This document shows positions 42,344 through 49,808 of a stretch of DNA of 64,000 bases, piece by piece. The position numbers and the translations under genes were made by a program. Source of the stretch: Candidatus Desulfobacillus denitrificans (GTDB lineage Bacteria; Pseudomonadota; Gammaproteobacteria; Burkholderiales; Rhodocyclaceae); the NCBI GenBank assembly GCA_017347485.1, contig AP021857.1:1531390-1595389 (forward strand). The letters run 5' to 3'. The notes beneath the pieces are model-generated. The model saw only the letters and a list, made by a program, of their open reading frames with translations, searched no databases and was not told where the DNA came from. Positions within the stretch are counted from its first letter, which is position 1. Every line of letters starts with the position of its first letter.

Positions 42344-44094
42344 TCGGATTCTTCCATGGTGATTTCGAGAAACAGCAGCAGCTGACTGCGGCTTTCATCG
42401 GAATTTTGACCCCTGAAGATAGAAGGAAGCCACGACAGGCCGGTGTTGGTGTTGCTTTTACGGTTTTCATCCAGTCCGGCGAGGACGATCAGTTCCCCCG
42501 GCTTTGCCCGCACCGTGGTTTCCGTTTCGCGCTTGAGCATGGTCGGACTGTCGATATTACTCGTGGTGGTCATGGCGAAGCTAGAGATCTGTTGCCCGAT
42601 CTTGACCAAGACGGAATTACTCATTACCCGAGGCTCGACCGTGATTACAACGCCGGAAGTACGGTACTGAATTGACTGGACCGGGTTACCGTTGCGGTCG
42701 AAGGTGGCCGCGCCACGTGTCGGAACTTCGGAACCAACAACAAGTTTTGCTTTCTCGCCATCGTTGACGCGGAGTTGCGGTTCAGCGACATAGCGAAATC
42801 GGGAATCACCCTCAATGGCAGAGAGTGCAGCCGTAAGAGTTGATCCCTTCCAGGTGAGAGCGTTGACCAGTTGCGTACCAGCAGAAAGAGCAACGCCGAG
42901 TTTGCCAGCGAGAGCGGATAGCGCAAGCTGAAAAGAGCGTGATTCGTTGCTCGATTCGGTGAACTCGATCAACGCAGCCTTGACCATGAGGCCGGGCGTT
43001 ATGGTGTCGATCTGCTTCAAGAGCGATTCGATTTTTTCAGTAACTTCGGCAGTACCGCCGTAAACAAGCGACGACTTGTCGCTCTTGCCTTCGACGACGA
43101 CACCACCGGCCAGCCTGACGACGCCTTCCAAGAATTCGACCGACTTGCCCTTGGGGCGATAGCTGGCGATTTTTTCGGGAATGACAGGCGCAGTCGGCCC
43201 AGGTGGCATAGCCGCAGCCGGTGCGGCTGGATTCTCAGGAACCTGACCAACCGAGACACCGGGACGAAGATAAGGCGCGACGGTATCAGAAGAACCGGCG
43301 CCAGGTGCAGACTGGCCACGATAGACTCTGACGACGCGGGAATCGAGGTCGACGGAAATCCCATGCTCAGCCAACGCAGCCGTGACAAACTGGCCGACCT
43401 CGGACGATTCGACGCCTTTAAGTGAAAGAGTGATTTTCGGATCAGAGCCAGAAACACCAGCCCCGAGCATGTAGTCACGGCGCAGCACCTTACGAAAGAC
43501 AACTTCGGCCAACTCAGGCACGGCTAAGCCACGGAAATCCAACGTGACCGGTTCGGCATGTACCGTTGTGGTCGTGAGGACGGCCAGAACAACGCAGATG
43601 CAAATTAAAAGCACCTTCGCTACGCTGCGGAGAACGTGGGCTTTGCCCACACCCACAGGGGAATTAGCATTCCCCTGACCCCGCTTTTGAAAAGCACCTT
43701 CGCTACGCTGCGGAGAGAAAAGCACCTTCGCTGCGCTGCGGAGAACGTGGGCTTTGCCCACACCCACAGGGGAATTAGCATTCCCCTGACCCCGCTTTTG
43801 AAAAGCACCTTCGCTACGCTGCGGAGAGAAAAGCACCTTCGCTGCGCTGCGGAGAACGTGGGCTTTGCCCACACCCACAGGGGAATTAGCATTCCCCTGA
43901 CCCCGCTTTTGAAAAGCACCTTCGCTACGCTGCGGAGAGAAAAGCACCTTCGCTGCGCTGCGGAGAACGTGGGCTTTGCCCACACCCACAGGGGAATTAG
44001 CATTCCCCTGACCCCGCAGTTGAAAAGCACCTTCGCTACGCTTCGGAGAAAAAAACACCTTCGCTGCGCTTCGGATCAAATGCCTTTGTACCAT
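42334..44094 (-). CDS. Inovirus secretin (pIV-like) with repeat-expanded N-terminus
   Basis: The 586-codon frame encodes a PilQ/pIV-type outer-membrane secretin. A signal-like segment (LLICICVVLAVLTTTTVHA, cleavage near residue 180) precedes N domains (VTLDFRGLAVPELAEVVFRK, SLKGVESSEVGQFVTAAL). The secretin core has VPTRGAATFDRNGNPVQSIQ, RTSGVVITVEPRVM and RAKPGELIVLAGLDENRKS. The ATG at 44094 overlaps the zot end by 19 bp. Between this start and the hydrophobic core lie four 37-residue units encoded by 111-bp tandem repeats; GTG codons after the repeats could be alternative starts. Many filamentous phages borrow a host secretin, so an own copy is notable. Confidence 0.85.
   Translation of the reverse strand: MVQRHLIRSAAKVFFSPKRSEGAFQLRGQGNANSPVGVGKAHVLRSAAKVLFSPQRSEGAFQKRGQGNANSPVGVGKAHVLRSAAKVLFSPQRSEGAFQKRGQGNANSPVGVGKAHVLRSAAKVLFSPQRSEGAFQKRGQGNANSPVGVGKAHVLRSVAKVLLICICVVLAVLTTTTVHAEPVTLDFRGLAVPELAEVVFRKVLRRDYMLGAGVSGSDPKITLSLKGVESSEVGQFVTAALAEHGISVDLDSRVVRVYRGQSAPGAGSSDTVAPYLRPGVSVGQVPENPAAPAAAMPPGPTAPVIPEKIASYRPKGKSVEFLEGVVRLAGGVVVEGKSDKSSLVYGGTAEVTEKIESLLKQIDTITPGLMVKAALIEFTESSNESRSFQLALSALAGKLGVALSAGTQLVNALTWKGSTLTAALSAIEGDSRFRYVAEPQLRVNDGEKAKLVVGSEVPTRGAATFDRNGNPVQSIQYRTSGVVITVEPRVMSNSVLVKIGQQISSFAMTTTSNIDSPTMLKRETETTVRAKPGELIVLAGLDENRKSNTNTGLSWLPSIFRGQNSDESRSQLLLFLEITMEESEEA
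43632..44075 (-). repeat. Four tandem 111-bp repeats inside the secretin signal region
   Basis: Copies start at 43632, 43743, 43854 and 43965. The first three look identical and the fourth has a few substitutions. Because 111 is a multiple of 3, each adds 37 codons in frame. Each unit contains two small hairpins (GTGGGC-TTT-GCCCAC and AGGGGAAT-TAGC-ATTCCCCT) and two copies of a CACCTTCGCTRCGCTGCGGA motif. A partial unit continues to about 43607. Confidence 0.93.
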
Positions 44095-45086
44095 TTCACC
44101 CCCACGCGGTAACGAACGCCAGCCTTATCGGCCTTGAATGCGTCTACCGTGGCCGTTCGGCCATCGGAGAGGACAACGGACATGATTCCGCTACCCTCAA
44201 CAACACCCTTAACGGTCACAGCTTCATCAACCGTTTCCGGCAGAGATTCCGGCAGCTGGTAGCGGCCACCGAACCAGCCACCGGCGAAACCCATCATGAG
44301 GCCGATCACGAGTCCACCGGCGGCCATCTGCCGCCGCAAGTCCCATTTGTGCATACGTTTGCCCTTTATGTCGTAGGCCGAGAGCATCGTCGACACGCCC
44401 TGCTGTCCAGTAATCGGCGAGATTTTCTGGAGCGTGTCGTAAGCCTTGTAATCGTCAGTTCCTCGCCAGAACCAGCGGTCAGCTATAGGCGCATTCGCAT
44501 CGAAACCATAACGCAGCGCGAGGAAGTGAATTCGCGGGAAGTGAAGCGGCTCATTGGTGAAGTACTTCCAGATCGTAGAGAGAAGCGGAACCTGAATGCG
44601 ATCCATACGCCTGACCGTGCCCTGAACCTCAATGAGAGCTTCGCGAACTTGCTTGTCGATCTGATTCGCATGCTGCGTGATGAGCAGCAAATCCCAACCG
44701 AACTTGCGAGACTGAACCAGCCACGCCAGCACCTTGTGGCGATCCGTGCCCTGCCAGTCGCGAGAGTTGAGGAAGGTGGACAATTCATCGAGGACGAGCA
44801 AACCGTTTTTCTTTTCAGTAAATCCGTCGCGCATGAGTACCTCACCGGTTTCGTCGCGGTACAAGTACGGATTGCCAAGCGGGAGCATTTCCAAGTCCTG
44901 CGATGTCGGATGATCCGCGACACGATAGAACCGTGTCGTGACATAGGCCGGTACTAGATGCTCGATGAAGATATTGAGATTGGTCGCGACAGTACGACCG
45001 GCAACCAAGTACTTGCGCATCATCGAGAGTGCGCCGAGGGTCTTTCCTGACCCTCGCTTGCCCGCGATAAGAACGCCGTCACTCAT
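44076..45086 (-). CDS. zot: Zot/pI-type phage assembly ATPase
   Basis: The 336-residue protein has Walker A AGKRGSGKT (residues 8-16), a Walker B-like GLLVLDEL, and SRKFGWDLLLITQHANQID, the usual Zot-domain pattern. One membrane segment (GLVIGLMMGFAGGWFGG) lies near residue 265, followed by a periplasmic tail. It drives extrusion of filamentous virions. The ATG overlaps the stop of the DUF5455 gene. Confidence 0.93.
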   Translation of the reverse strand: MSDGVLIAGKRGSGKTLGALSMMRKYLVAGRTVATNLNIFIEHLVPAYVTTRFYRVADHPTSQDLEMLPLGNPYLYRDETGEVLMRDGFTEKKNGLLVLDELSTFLNSRDWQGTDRHKVLAWLVQSRKFGWDLLLITQHANQIDKQVREALIEVQGTVRRMDRIQVPLLSTIWKYFTNEPLHFPRIHFLALRYGFDANAPIADRWFWRGTDDYKAYDTLQKISPITGQQGVSTMLSAYDIKGKRMHKWDLRRQMAAGGLVIGLMMGFAGGWFGGRYQLPESLPETVDEAVTVKGVVEGSGIMSVVLSDGRTATVDAFKADKAGVRYRVGVKWYKGI

Positions 45087-45400
45087 TTCGCCATCGCCTC
45101 GACGATACCAACCTTATAGCGGTAGATGAACACCGCAACATCAGCACCAAGACAAGCTGAAATGCAGGTCGTGGCATTCGACGGCCAGATTGAGTAGAAG
45201 GCCATGCGGAATGCCTCATTCGTGACGGTCGAAACAAGACCGGCGACAAGGCCCTGAATCGTGGCATAGAGCGCCGCCGTAATGGTCAGCGAGACGGCGG
45301 CGACCGCGACATAGAGCGCCGCTTTTGCGCCGATCTGTGCAGACAGGAAACCAAAAGCCGCCGAGACAAGAGAAGCTAGCCAAGCCGCAAGCGTTGCCAT
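45083..45400 (-). CDS. DUF5455-type minor virion protein (pVI-like)
   Basis: This 105-residue hydrophobic protein (MATLAAWLASLVSAAFGFLS, AALYVAVAAVSLTITAALYA, ACLGADVAVFIYRYKVGIV) has three membrane segments, like the DUF5455 proteins found between TspB and Zot genes of Neisseria-type filamentous phages. Its position matches gene VI. Start and stop overlap the neighbours by ATGA-type junctions. Confidence 0.8.
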   Translation of the reverse strand: MATLAAWLASLVSAAFGFLSAQIGAKAALYVAVAAVSLTITAALYATIQGLVAGLVSTVTNEAFRMAFYSIWPSNATTCISACLGADVAVFIYRYKVGIVEAMAK

Positions 45401-46719
45401 CAGAAATCCCCCCCACGTGCACCGGCAAACCGACGCCAGATATAAATGACCGACGCCACGCCGAACAACCACCCGAGGATGTTTCGGACAATCTCAAGGT
45501 AAGGACAGAGATCAAGCTGCGTCGTCGAGTCAAGGTTGACCTCGCCGACGTTGACCGCGCCCCTGAACTCGATGGCGTGACAGGCGACAGCATCGCCAGG
45601 TAACAAAGACGGCAGCCAGTTGAAACCAACGTCTGGCGACGTGATGTTCTCGACCAAATCCTTTTGCTTGTTCAAGTCGGGGTTGTAGGTCGAAGTCGAC
45701 GGCGGCATGTAGCGATTAGCGAAACCAGTGTCATCAATCGCACAGGCCGGCGTGCCGGGAAGGCCGCACATGATTATATCCTTGTCCTTCTCGGACTTGA
45801 CCGTAGGCGTGTCCTGCTGCGTCGGCTGCGTTTGCGGGTCAGTCTGCGTTGGGACGGTGGCATCAGTCGGATTCGCTATGCTTCCGGGGCCGGTGCTGGT
45901 CGTAACGCTGGTCACCGTTGACGTCTGCGGATCAAGCTGCACTTCGGTTGTCGTGACTTGTGTTTGCGTCGCGGTTTGCGTTTGCTCGTACTGGCGAAGT
46001 GTGTAATACGGGTTCGCAGTCGTGGGCTTACTCACTTCCCACATAAGCGGTTGACCGCTGCTGTTTTTGCCATAGGCAATCGTCTTTCCCTCCCTGAGAA
46101 TCGGCGCGATCTTGGAACCGTCAGCCGTGCTGCCACAGTTCATATCATCAGCGGTTGCGAACTGGCCGGAGGTCAAGAGGATGTCGCAGGTTTTATCGTC
46201 CGTGGCCCTTCGCGCATTTTGAAGCGTACAGGTGCCGGAATTATCGACGTAGCCTGCAGGGCACTCCGTCCCTTGTGTGCTGTTTACGTCGTAAACAACG
46301 CTCGTGTCATCGACGAGCACGCAGTACCGGCCGGGGTAAACGGCCCAGTTCATGCACGCAGTACAGGTTTCTGTTGTGCCGTATGACGGCGGGCCGTAGG
46401 AACGACCGCATGTCTTGTTTGGTGGGATATCAACACCACCTACCTTTAATGCCGTCGCCGGCGCGCTTGGTGCGGGCGGCTGATTTGATTCGCCGTTCCC
46501 AAGAGGAATTCTGACTTTGTTGTTAGCCGCGTCCTCAATGGTGAAATACAAGCCAATCAAGCCGACCAAACCGGCCAAGGCGGCGACCGCGTAGCTTCCC
46601 CCTGCCGTGACGATCTGCGGCGCACCAAGAACGGCCACAGGCGCAAATGCGCGTGCCGGTTGTGTCGTGACCGTGAAGGTCAGGGACAATGCAACAAAGA
46701 ATGCGGCGAATCTTTTCAT
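45400..46719 (-). CDS. TspB-like adsorption protein (pIII-like)
   Basis: The 439-residue protein has a signal peptide (MKRFAAFFVALSLTFTVTTQ) and a hydrophobic segment (YAVAALAGLVGLIGLYFTI). A cysteine-rich extracellular part follows (CGRSYGPPSYGTTETCTAC, CPAGYVDNSGTCTLQ), then a Thr/Gln/Pro-rich linker (TQTATQTQVTTTEVQ and onward). A C-terminal domain with an anchor (ILGWLFGVASVIYIWRRFAG) completes it. This layout matches TspB/pIII-type host-binding proteins. The linker is the likely flexible tether. Confidence 0.85.
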   Translation of the reverse strand: MKRFAAFFVALSLTFTVTTQPARAFAPVAVLGAPQIVTAGGSYAVAALAGLVGLIGLYFTIEDAANNKVRIPLGNGESNQPPAPSAPATALKVGGVDIPPNKTCGRSYGPPSYGTTETCTACMNWAVYPGRYCVLVDDTSVVYDVNSTQGTECPAGYVDNSGTCTLQNARRATDDKTCDILLTSGQFATADDMNCGSTADGSKIAPILREGKTIAYGKNSSGQPLMWEVSKPTTANPYYTLRQYEQTQTATQTQVTTTEVQLDPQTSTVTSVTTSTGPGSIANPTDATVPTQTDPQTQPTQQDTPTVKSEKDKDIIMCGLPGTPACAIDDTGFANRYMPPSTSTYNPDLNKQKDLVENITSPDVGFNWLPSLLPGDAVACHAIEFRGAVNVGEVNLDSTTQLDLCPYLEIVRNILGWLFGVASVIYIWRRFAGARGGDF

Positions 46720-46760
46720 GAGAGCGAAGGGAAGCCTTTCGACTCCCCTCCCCTGACTGA

Positions 46761-47060
46761 TTAGCCGCGACCGATCATCTTGACGATCTTGCCGACGATG
46801 CGCGGGGCCATCATGATCACCGGAACGGCGATCAGGAAAGGCCACGCGACATTGAGAAGGCCAAGCAGCGTGTCCTTCATGTCGGTGAAACCGCCGGTAA
46901 TGGCCGTGGTGGTAGTGGTGTCCAGCACCGAGGCGGCAGAAGCAGGCTCAACCACACCGACAGCGGCCGACAGGCCAACCACGAGGGCAGTACCGAAGGC
47001 AGCCGCCTTTTCGGAAACGAACTGCTTGGCTTTGCGAAACGCGTTTTTGATGAATTGCAT
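46761..47060 (-). CDS. Major coat protein precursor (pVIII-like)
   Basis: The 99-residue precursor has a long signal peptide with a basic N-region (FIKNAFRKAKQFVSEKAAAF) and cleavage after EPASA near residue 42. This leaves a mature chain of about 57 residues: an acidic-polar start, one membrane helix (LLGLLNVAWPFLIAVPVIMM) and a basic C-terminus (RIVGKIVKMIGRG) that would face the DNA. AAGGAGA precedes the ATG. Confidence 0.88.
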   Translation of the reverse strand: MQFIKNAFRKAKQFVSEKAAAFGTALVVGLSAAVGVVEPASAASVLDTTTTTAITGGFTDMKDTLLGLLNVAWPFLIAVPVIMMAPRIVGKIVKMIGRG

Positions 47061-47116
47061 TGCTGTTTCTCCTTTTGGTCTAGTTGAAACGCCGACGAGT
47101 GACCAACTCGTCAACG

Positions 47117-47239
47117 TCAGTCACCCGAATGGGTGAGAGCCTTCACGAGGCGCATTAATGCGCCCGATACGACGCCTACAGCGACGCCAACCAGCCAAGA
47201 GCCGACCATGACTTTCAGCAATCCGAAAGTCAGTGTCAT
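47117..47239 (-). CDS. 40-residue membrane protein (pVII/pIX-like candidate)
   Basis: The short ORF reads MTLTFGLLKVMVGSWLVGVA, then VGVVSGALMRLVKALTHSGD, with one membrane helix. Its ATG overlaps the upstream stop as ATGA and it lies directly upstream of the coat gene, where Ff phages keep genes VII and IX. Size, coupling and position support it; there is no sequence-level family match. Confidence 0.65.
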   Translation of the reverse strand: MTLTFGLLKVMVGSWLVGVAVGVVSGALMRLVKALTHSGD

Positions 47240-47658
47240 GAGAGGCGGACTCCGACCGAAAAACCGAGAAGGCCGGAAATACCGACGCACAGGGCGAACA
47301 GCATTTCCTGCATCGGCATAGCATCGAGCGAGTTCTGATAAGGATCAGGCTGCTGTACCGATTCGACTGTGATCTGATTGGGCGCATAACCTGACGGGCA
47401 AGGCGCAACGGTTTTTGTAGCTGGTACGCATACAATGGTTTCTGCTCGAGCGACAGACATCAGAGAGAAATACGCCAGCAACAGGAAAAAGACGATCAGC
47501 GCGAGCCGCTTCAAATTCCATCCAGTCGGACATGATCCATCCAGGTACGCAGCCCCCGCCCCGGCCGCGCCGCTACGCGACACGTCCGGGACGTGTGCTG
47601 CAGTTTTGAGGCTTTCACGATCAGATAGGGCTGATCTTGATGCGGTTCGCTGCTGCAT
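47236..47658 (-). CDS. Small secreted or membrane phage protein
   Basis: The 140-codon frame is coupled to the replication gene (TAATG). From residue 49 it has a textbook signal peptide (LKRLALIVFFLLLAYFSLMS, ending VARA), then ETIVCVPATKTVAPCPSGY, a Pro/Gln linker and a C-terminal membrane segment (MLFALCVGISGLLGFSVGVR). A TTG at 47514 would start a 92-residue protein exactly at the signal peptide. It could be a minor coat protein; no family is recognised. Confidence 0.65.
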   Translation of the reverse strand: MQQRTASRSALSDRESLKTAAHVPDVSRSGAAGAGAAYLDGSCPTGWNLKRLALIVFFLLLAYFSLMSVARAETIVCVPATKTVAPCPSGYAPNQITVESVQQPDPYQNSLDAMPMQEMLFALCVGISGLLGFSVGVRLS

Positions 47659-48617
47659 TACGCCGCTTCCCGTATGCAGTGCAAAGGCTCAATCTCGATG
47701 GTGCGGCAGCGACTTGTGAGGGCTACGACATTGCACGGCACGCGAATGTCCACACCGAATTCCAGCAATCGGGACTTTGTTCGATACCACGCGCTTTGAC
47801 TCATGATCTGCCGCAGGTCAACGCCGTCACGCCAGAGGATTGCGTGACCGCGCAGCCGCGCAGGTATGTCGCCCCACTCCTCGACGCTGGTTGATTCCCT
47901 GAATAGCTCACTCGCAAATCGTCCGTAAATAATTTTCGCCATGTCGTCACCCCATGCCTTTACCGTGTGAAGGTTCTCTCGCTTTAGCCACCCTCCCCCG
48001 AGTTGAATTTCAAAACGCGCAGTCGTATCGCCGCCTTTGCTTGCTCTCAATCCTTGCAGTTCTGCATCCTTATCGTAGACCTTTGCCTTCCACCAATTCG
48101 ACCGCTTCGCTTCATAGCCCCACGTCGGCCCATACTTCCCTTCGCGTGGGTATCGACGCCCTATCGGCCGACTGAGTTTTGAACGACAGAAAGCGGCGTA
48201 ATCCGACACGCGGAAATTAGATGCAAGATCAACTCGCGTGATACGTGTTCCTACCTCAGCCACCGTCCCCTCCCTGATAACCGCGCCGAACATGTGAACA
48301 TCGAGGCCAAGACCGGCCATAACCTCAGACCAACGGTCGACGCACTCAAGAATGCCGAGACCGGTCAAGTTGTCCTTTTTCTGGAAGCGGCCAATGTTGC
48401 CGGTGAAGTCCAGCCGCTTACCATCGCAACGGACACGTATCGACGTATCCGACGACGGACAGCGGATTTGCTCCCACGTCCTTTTTTCGTACTCAATGAC
48501 CCCATCCCGGTCGATTCTGAGAATGCGTCCAGAGTCCAGCGGCTTGACCGGTTCCGGGTAGGCATGGGAACCGCCTAACCAGTCGCATAGAACCGAGTCG
48601 AAGGCCGGTTTCGTCAT
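47658..48617 (-). CDS. Phage replication initiator, pII/X family
   Basis: At 319 residues with TRITRVDLASNFRVSDYAAF, NWWKAKVYDKDAEL and DTTARFEIQLGG, this matches the Phage_CRI (gene II/X) family, which nicks the plus strand to start rolling-circle replication. The ATG at 48617 is coupled to the preceding small gene (TGATG). Two hairpins lie immediately upstream and could be an origin or translational operator. Confidence 0.88.
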   Translation of the reverse strand: MTKPAFDSVLCDWLGGSHAYPEPVKPLDSGRILRIDRDGVIEYEKRTWEQIRCPSSDTSIRVRCDGKRLDFTGNIGRFQKKDNLTGLGILECVDRWSEVMAGLGLDVHMFGAVIREGTVAEVGTRITRVDLASNFRVSDYAAFCRSKLSRPIGRRYPREGKYGPTWGYEAKRSNWWKAKVYDKDAELQGLRASKGGDTTARFEIQLGGGWLKRENLHTVKAWGDDMAKIIYGRFASELFRESTSVEEWGDIPARLRGHAILWRDGVDLRQIMSQSAWYRTKSRLLEFGVDIRVPCNVVALTSRCRTIEIEPLHCIREAA

Positions 48618-48880
48618 CAAAATTCCCACTTGTGGGAATTAGTTGCAGTGGTACTACTCACTGCAACTTGAGAATAAAAGCCCCCGGCTTGTTCCATTAG
48701 CTTTGCTGATGGCGCGGGGGAAGGAGGGAGGGCAGATTCAGGAAAAACGCCTTGTCGGGCGTCTTTCCAGAACCAGCGATTGAACGCTCGGGCGCTTGGA
48801 GCGAGCGCCCGAGCATGTTCGACTACAAGAGCCGGATGGCCGTACATCAGAAATTCAGACCTGCAAGTTTGTTTTTCCAT
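48617..48880 (-). CDS. Small hypothetical phage protein upstream of rep
   Basis: The 87-residue protein (MEKQTCRSEFLMYGHPALVV; later RAFNRWFWKDARQ) has no recognised family. Its stop overlaps the rep ATG, so it is co-translated with rep. Its last codons contain two perfect hairpin repeats, a second use of the same bases. An ATG at 48889 is an alternative start. In this spot other phages often encode a small regulator. Confidence 0.6.
   Translation of the reverse strand: MEKQTCRSEFLMYGHPALVVEHARALAPSARAFNRWFWKDARQGVFPESALPPSPAPSAKLMEQAGGFYSQVAVSSTTATNSHKWEF
48621..48668. other. Twin hairpins directly upstream of the replication gene
   Basis: AATTCCCAC-TT-GTGGGAATT (48621-48640) abuts AGTTGCAGTG (48641-48650) with CACTGCAACT (48659-48668). 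Both stems are perfect. They lie within the end of the preceding small gene and 4 to 51 bp upstream of the rep ATG. This is a candidate double-strand origin or Rep-translation control site. Confidence 0.55.
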
Positions 48881-48942
48881 CGCATCCAAGCACCGAGGCG
48901 GCGATGGAAGCGACGTTGACGAGCATTGCCTGGAAACTTCCG

Positions 48943-48965
48943 AAAAAGCGGCAACATTACGCCGC
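48943..48965 (-). terminator. Intrinsic terminator after the ssDNA-binding protein gene
   Basis: On the minus strand GCGGC, an 8-base loop and GCCGC are followed by TTTTT. The pV-type gene stop lies within the loop region. It would limit readthrough so that the ssDNA-binding protein is made in excess over Rep. Confidence 0.65.
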
Positions 48966-49262
48966 CTTAATCGTCGATTTCTGACCAGCTACAGGCCGAA
49001 GAACCGGCCCGAGCGACAGTTGCGCGAAGCGATCCGCGTAGAGGCTTTCCGGTGCCAGGGTGTAAAGCCCGACCGGATACGGCTCCTGCTCGTCGCGCAG
49101 AATCACGGTAATGCGCGTCGGGTAGGGGTTCGGCTTGCCGTCGCGGTCGTGCAGGAAGGCGTAGACGCCGACTTGCTCACGAATGCTGTAGGGTTTGCCG
49201 GTGCGGGCGCTGTTGCCGGACTTGGTGGACACTTCAGTGGACTTCACTTCGATATTGATCAT
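48957..49262 (-). CDS. Helix-destabilising ssDNA-binding protein (pV-like)
   Basis: The 101-residue protein starts MINIEVKSTEVSTKSGNSAR, then TGKPYSIREQVGVYAFLHDR and YPTRITVILRDEQEPYPVG. This matches the Phage_DNA_bind fold of Pf3/Ff gene V proteins that coat progeny ssDNA. A strong AAGGAG site lies upstream. It is the first gene of the replication transcript, driven by the promoter at 49363-49392. Confidence 0.88.
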   Translation of the reverse strand: MINIEVKSTEVSTKSGNSARTGKPYSIREQVGVYAFLHDRDGKPNPYPTRITVILRDEQEPYPVGLYTLAPESLYADRFAQLSLGPVLRPVAGQKSTIKAA

Positions 49263-49338
49263 GACTTTCTCCTTAGCTTGGTTAAGGTGGGGGAGCGAGA
49301 CCAAGCCCCGCCCCCCCCGGCAACCCCACAAGGGGCAT

Positions 49339-49417
49339 AGTCACGTTTCCGTGACTGGCGTAAGGATAGTCACCGATCCGTTACCTTGTCAAGTCTCAAT
49401 TTGAGGACTAAGGTAAC
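49339..49417. promoter_or_regulatory. Divergent promoter and operator region of the prophage
   Basis: A leftward promoter reads TTGACA (49392-49387) and TATCCT (49368-49363), spacing 18. A rightward one reads TTGTCA (49386-49391) and TAAGGT (49409-49414), spacing 17, so the -35 boxes overlap. Palindromes AGTCACG-TTTC-CGTGACT (49339-49356) and GTTACCTT...AAGGTAAC (49380-49387, 49410-49417) are likely repressor operators. Confidence 0.65.
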
Positions 49418-49442
49418 GTCATCCAACAGCGGAGAAACCGCA

Positions 49443-49808
49443 ATGACGCCAAACGAATACCTAGACGCATGTAAAAGGACGCTCGGAATCAAGAGCGATT
49501 ACGAGCTAGCGCACCGGCTCGAGTGGAACAAGCAAGGCATTTCGAGCTTGAGGAAAGGACAACGCTCGATGCCCTGTGAGGTCGGCTATAGAATTGCCGA
49601 CATACTCAGGCTAGATCATGGCGTTGTGTGGGCAGACATCGAGGCCCACCAAGAGAAAGACCCGAAGAAACGGGCCTATTGGGAAAATTTTCTAGCGCGT
49701 GCCGCGGTGTTCGTGCTTGCCGTAGGAATTGGCTCGGTGGCGGGGCCAGGTCAAACGCAAGCCCCTCCGCTCAATATGCAGACTCAGGTCAATATGTATT
49801 ATGTCTAA
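49443..49808 (+). CDS. DUF3693-type HTH regulator of the prophage
   Basis: At 121 residues, NEYLDACKRTLGIKSDYELA and RLEWNKQGISSLRKGQRSMP form a helix-turn-helix, followed by EVGYRIADILRL. Near the C-terminus is a hydrophobic segment (FLARAAVFVLAVGIGSVAG). The pattern fits DUF3693 proteins of filamentous phages and suggests a repressor. It is divergent from the replication genes. Its last codons (NMYYV and stop) are encoded by the right attachment site. Confidence 0.78.
   Translation: MTPNEYLDACKRTLGIKSDYELAHRLEWNKQGISSLRKGQRSMPCEVGYRIADILRLDHGVVWADIEAHQEKDPKKRAYWENFLARAAVFVLAVGIGSVAGPGQTQAPPLNMQTQVNMYYV

Noticed and set aside
43607..44090. CRISPR-like array
   Set aside because: The units are 111 bp, directly adjacent with no unique spacers, and there are no cas genes.
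43636..44112. Plus-strand and second minus-strand open frames across the tandem repeats
   Set aside because: They are open only because the 111-bp unit lacks stops in several frames. They have no start context or domain, and only the secretin frame connects to a known protein.
47121..47435. 104-codon minus-strand frame
   Set aside because: It overlaps in another frame two coupled small genes with signal peptide and membrane features; its own sequence is Arg/Ser/Cys rich with no start context.
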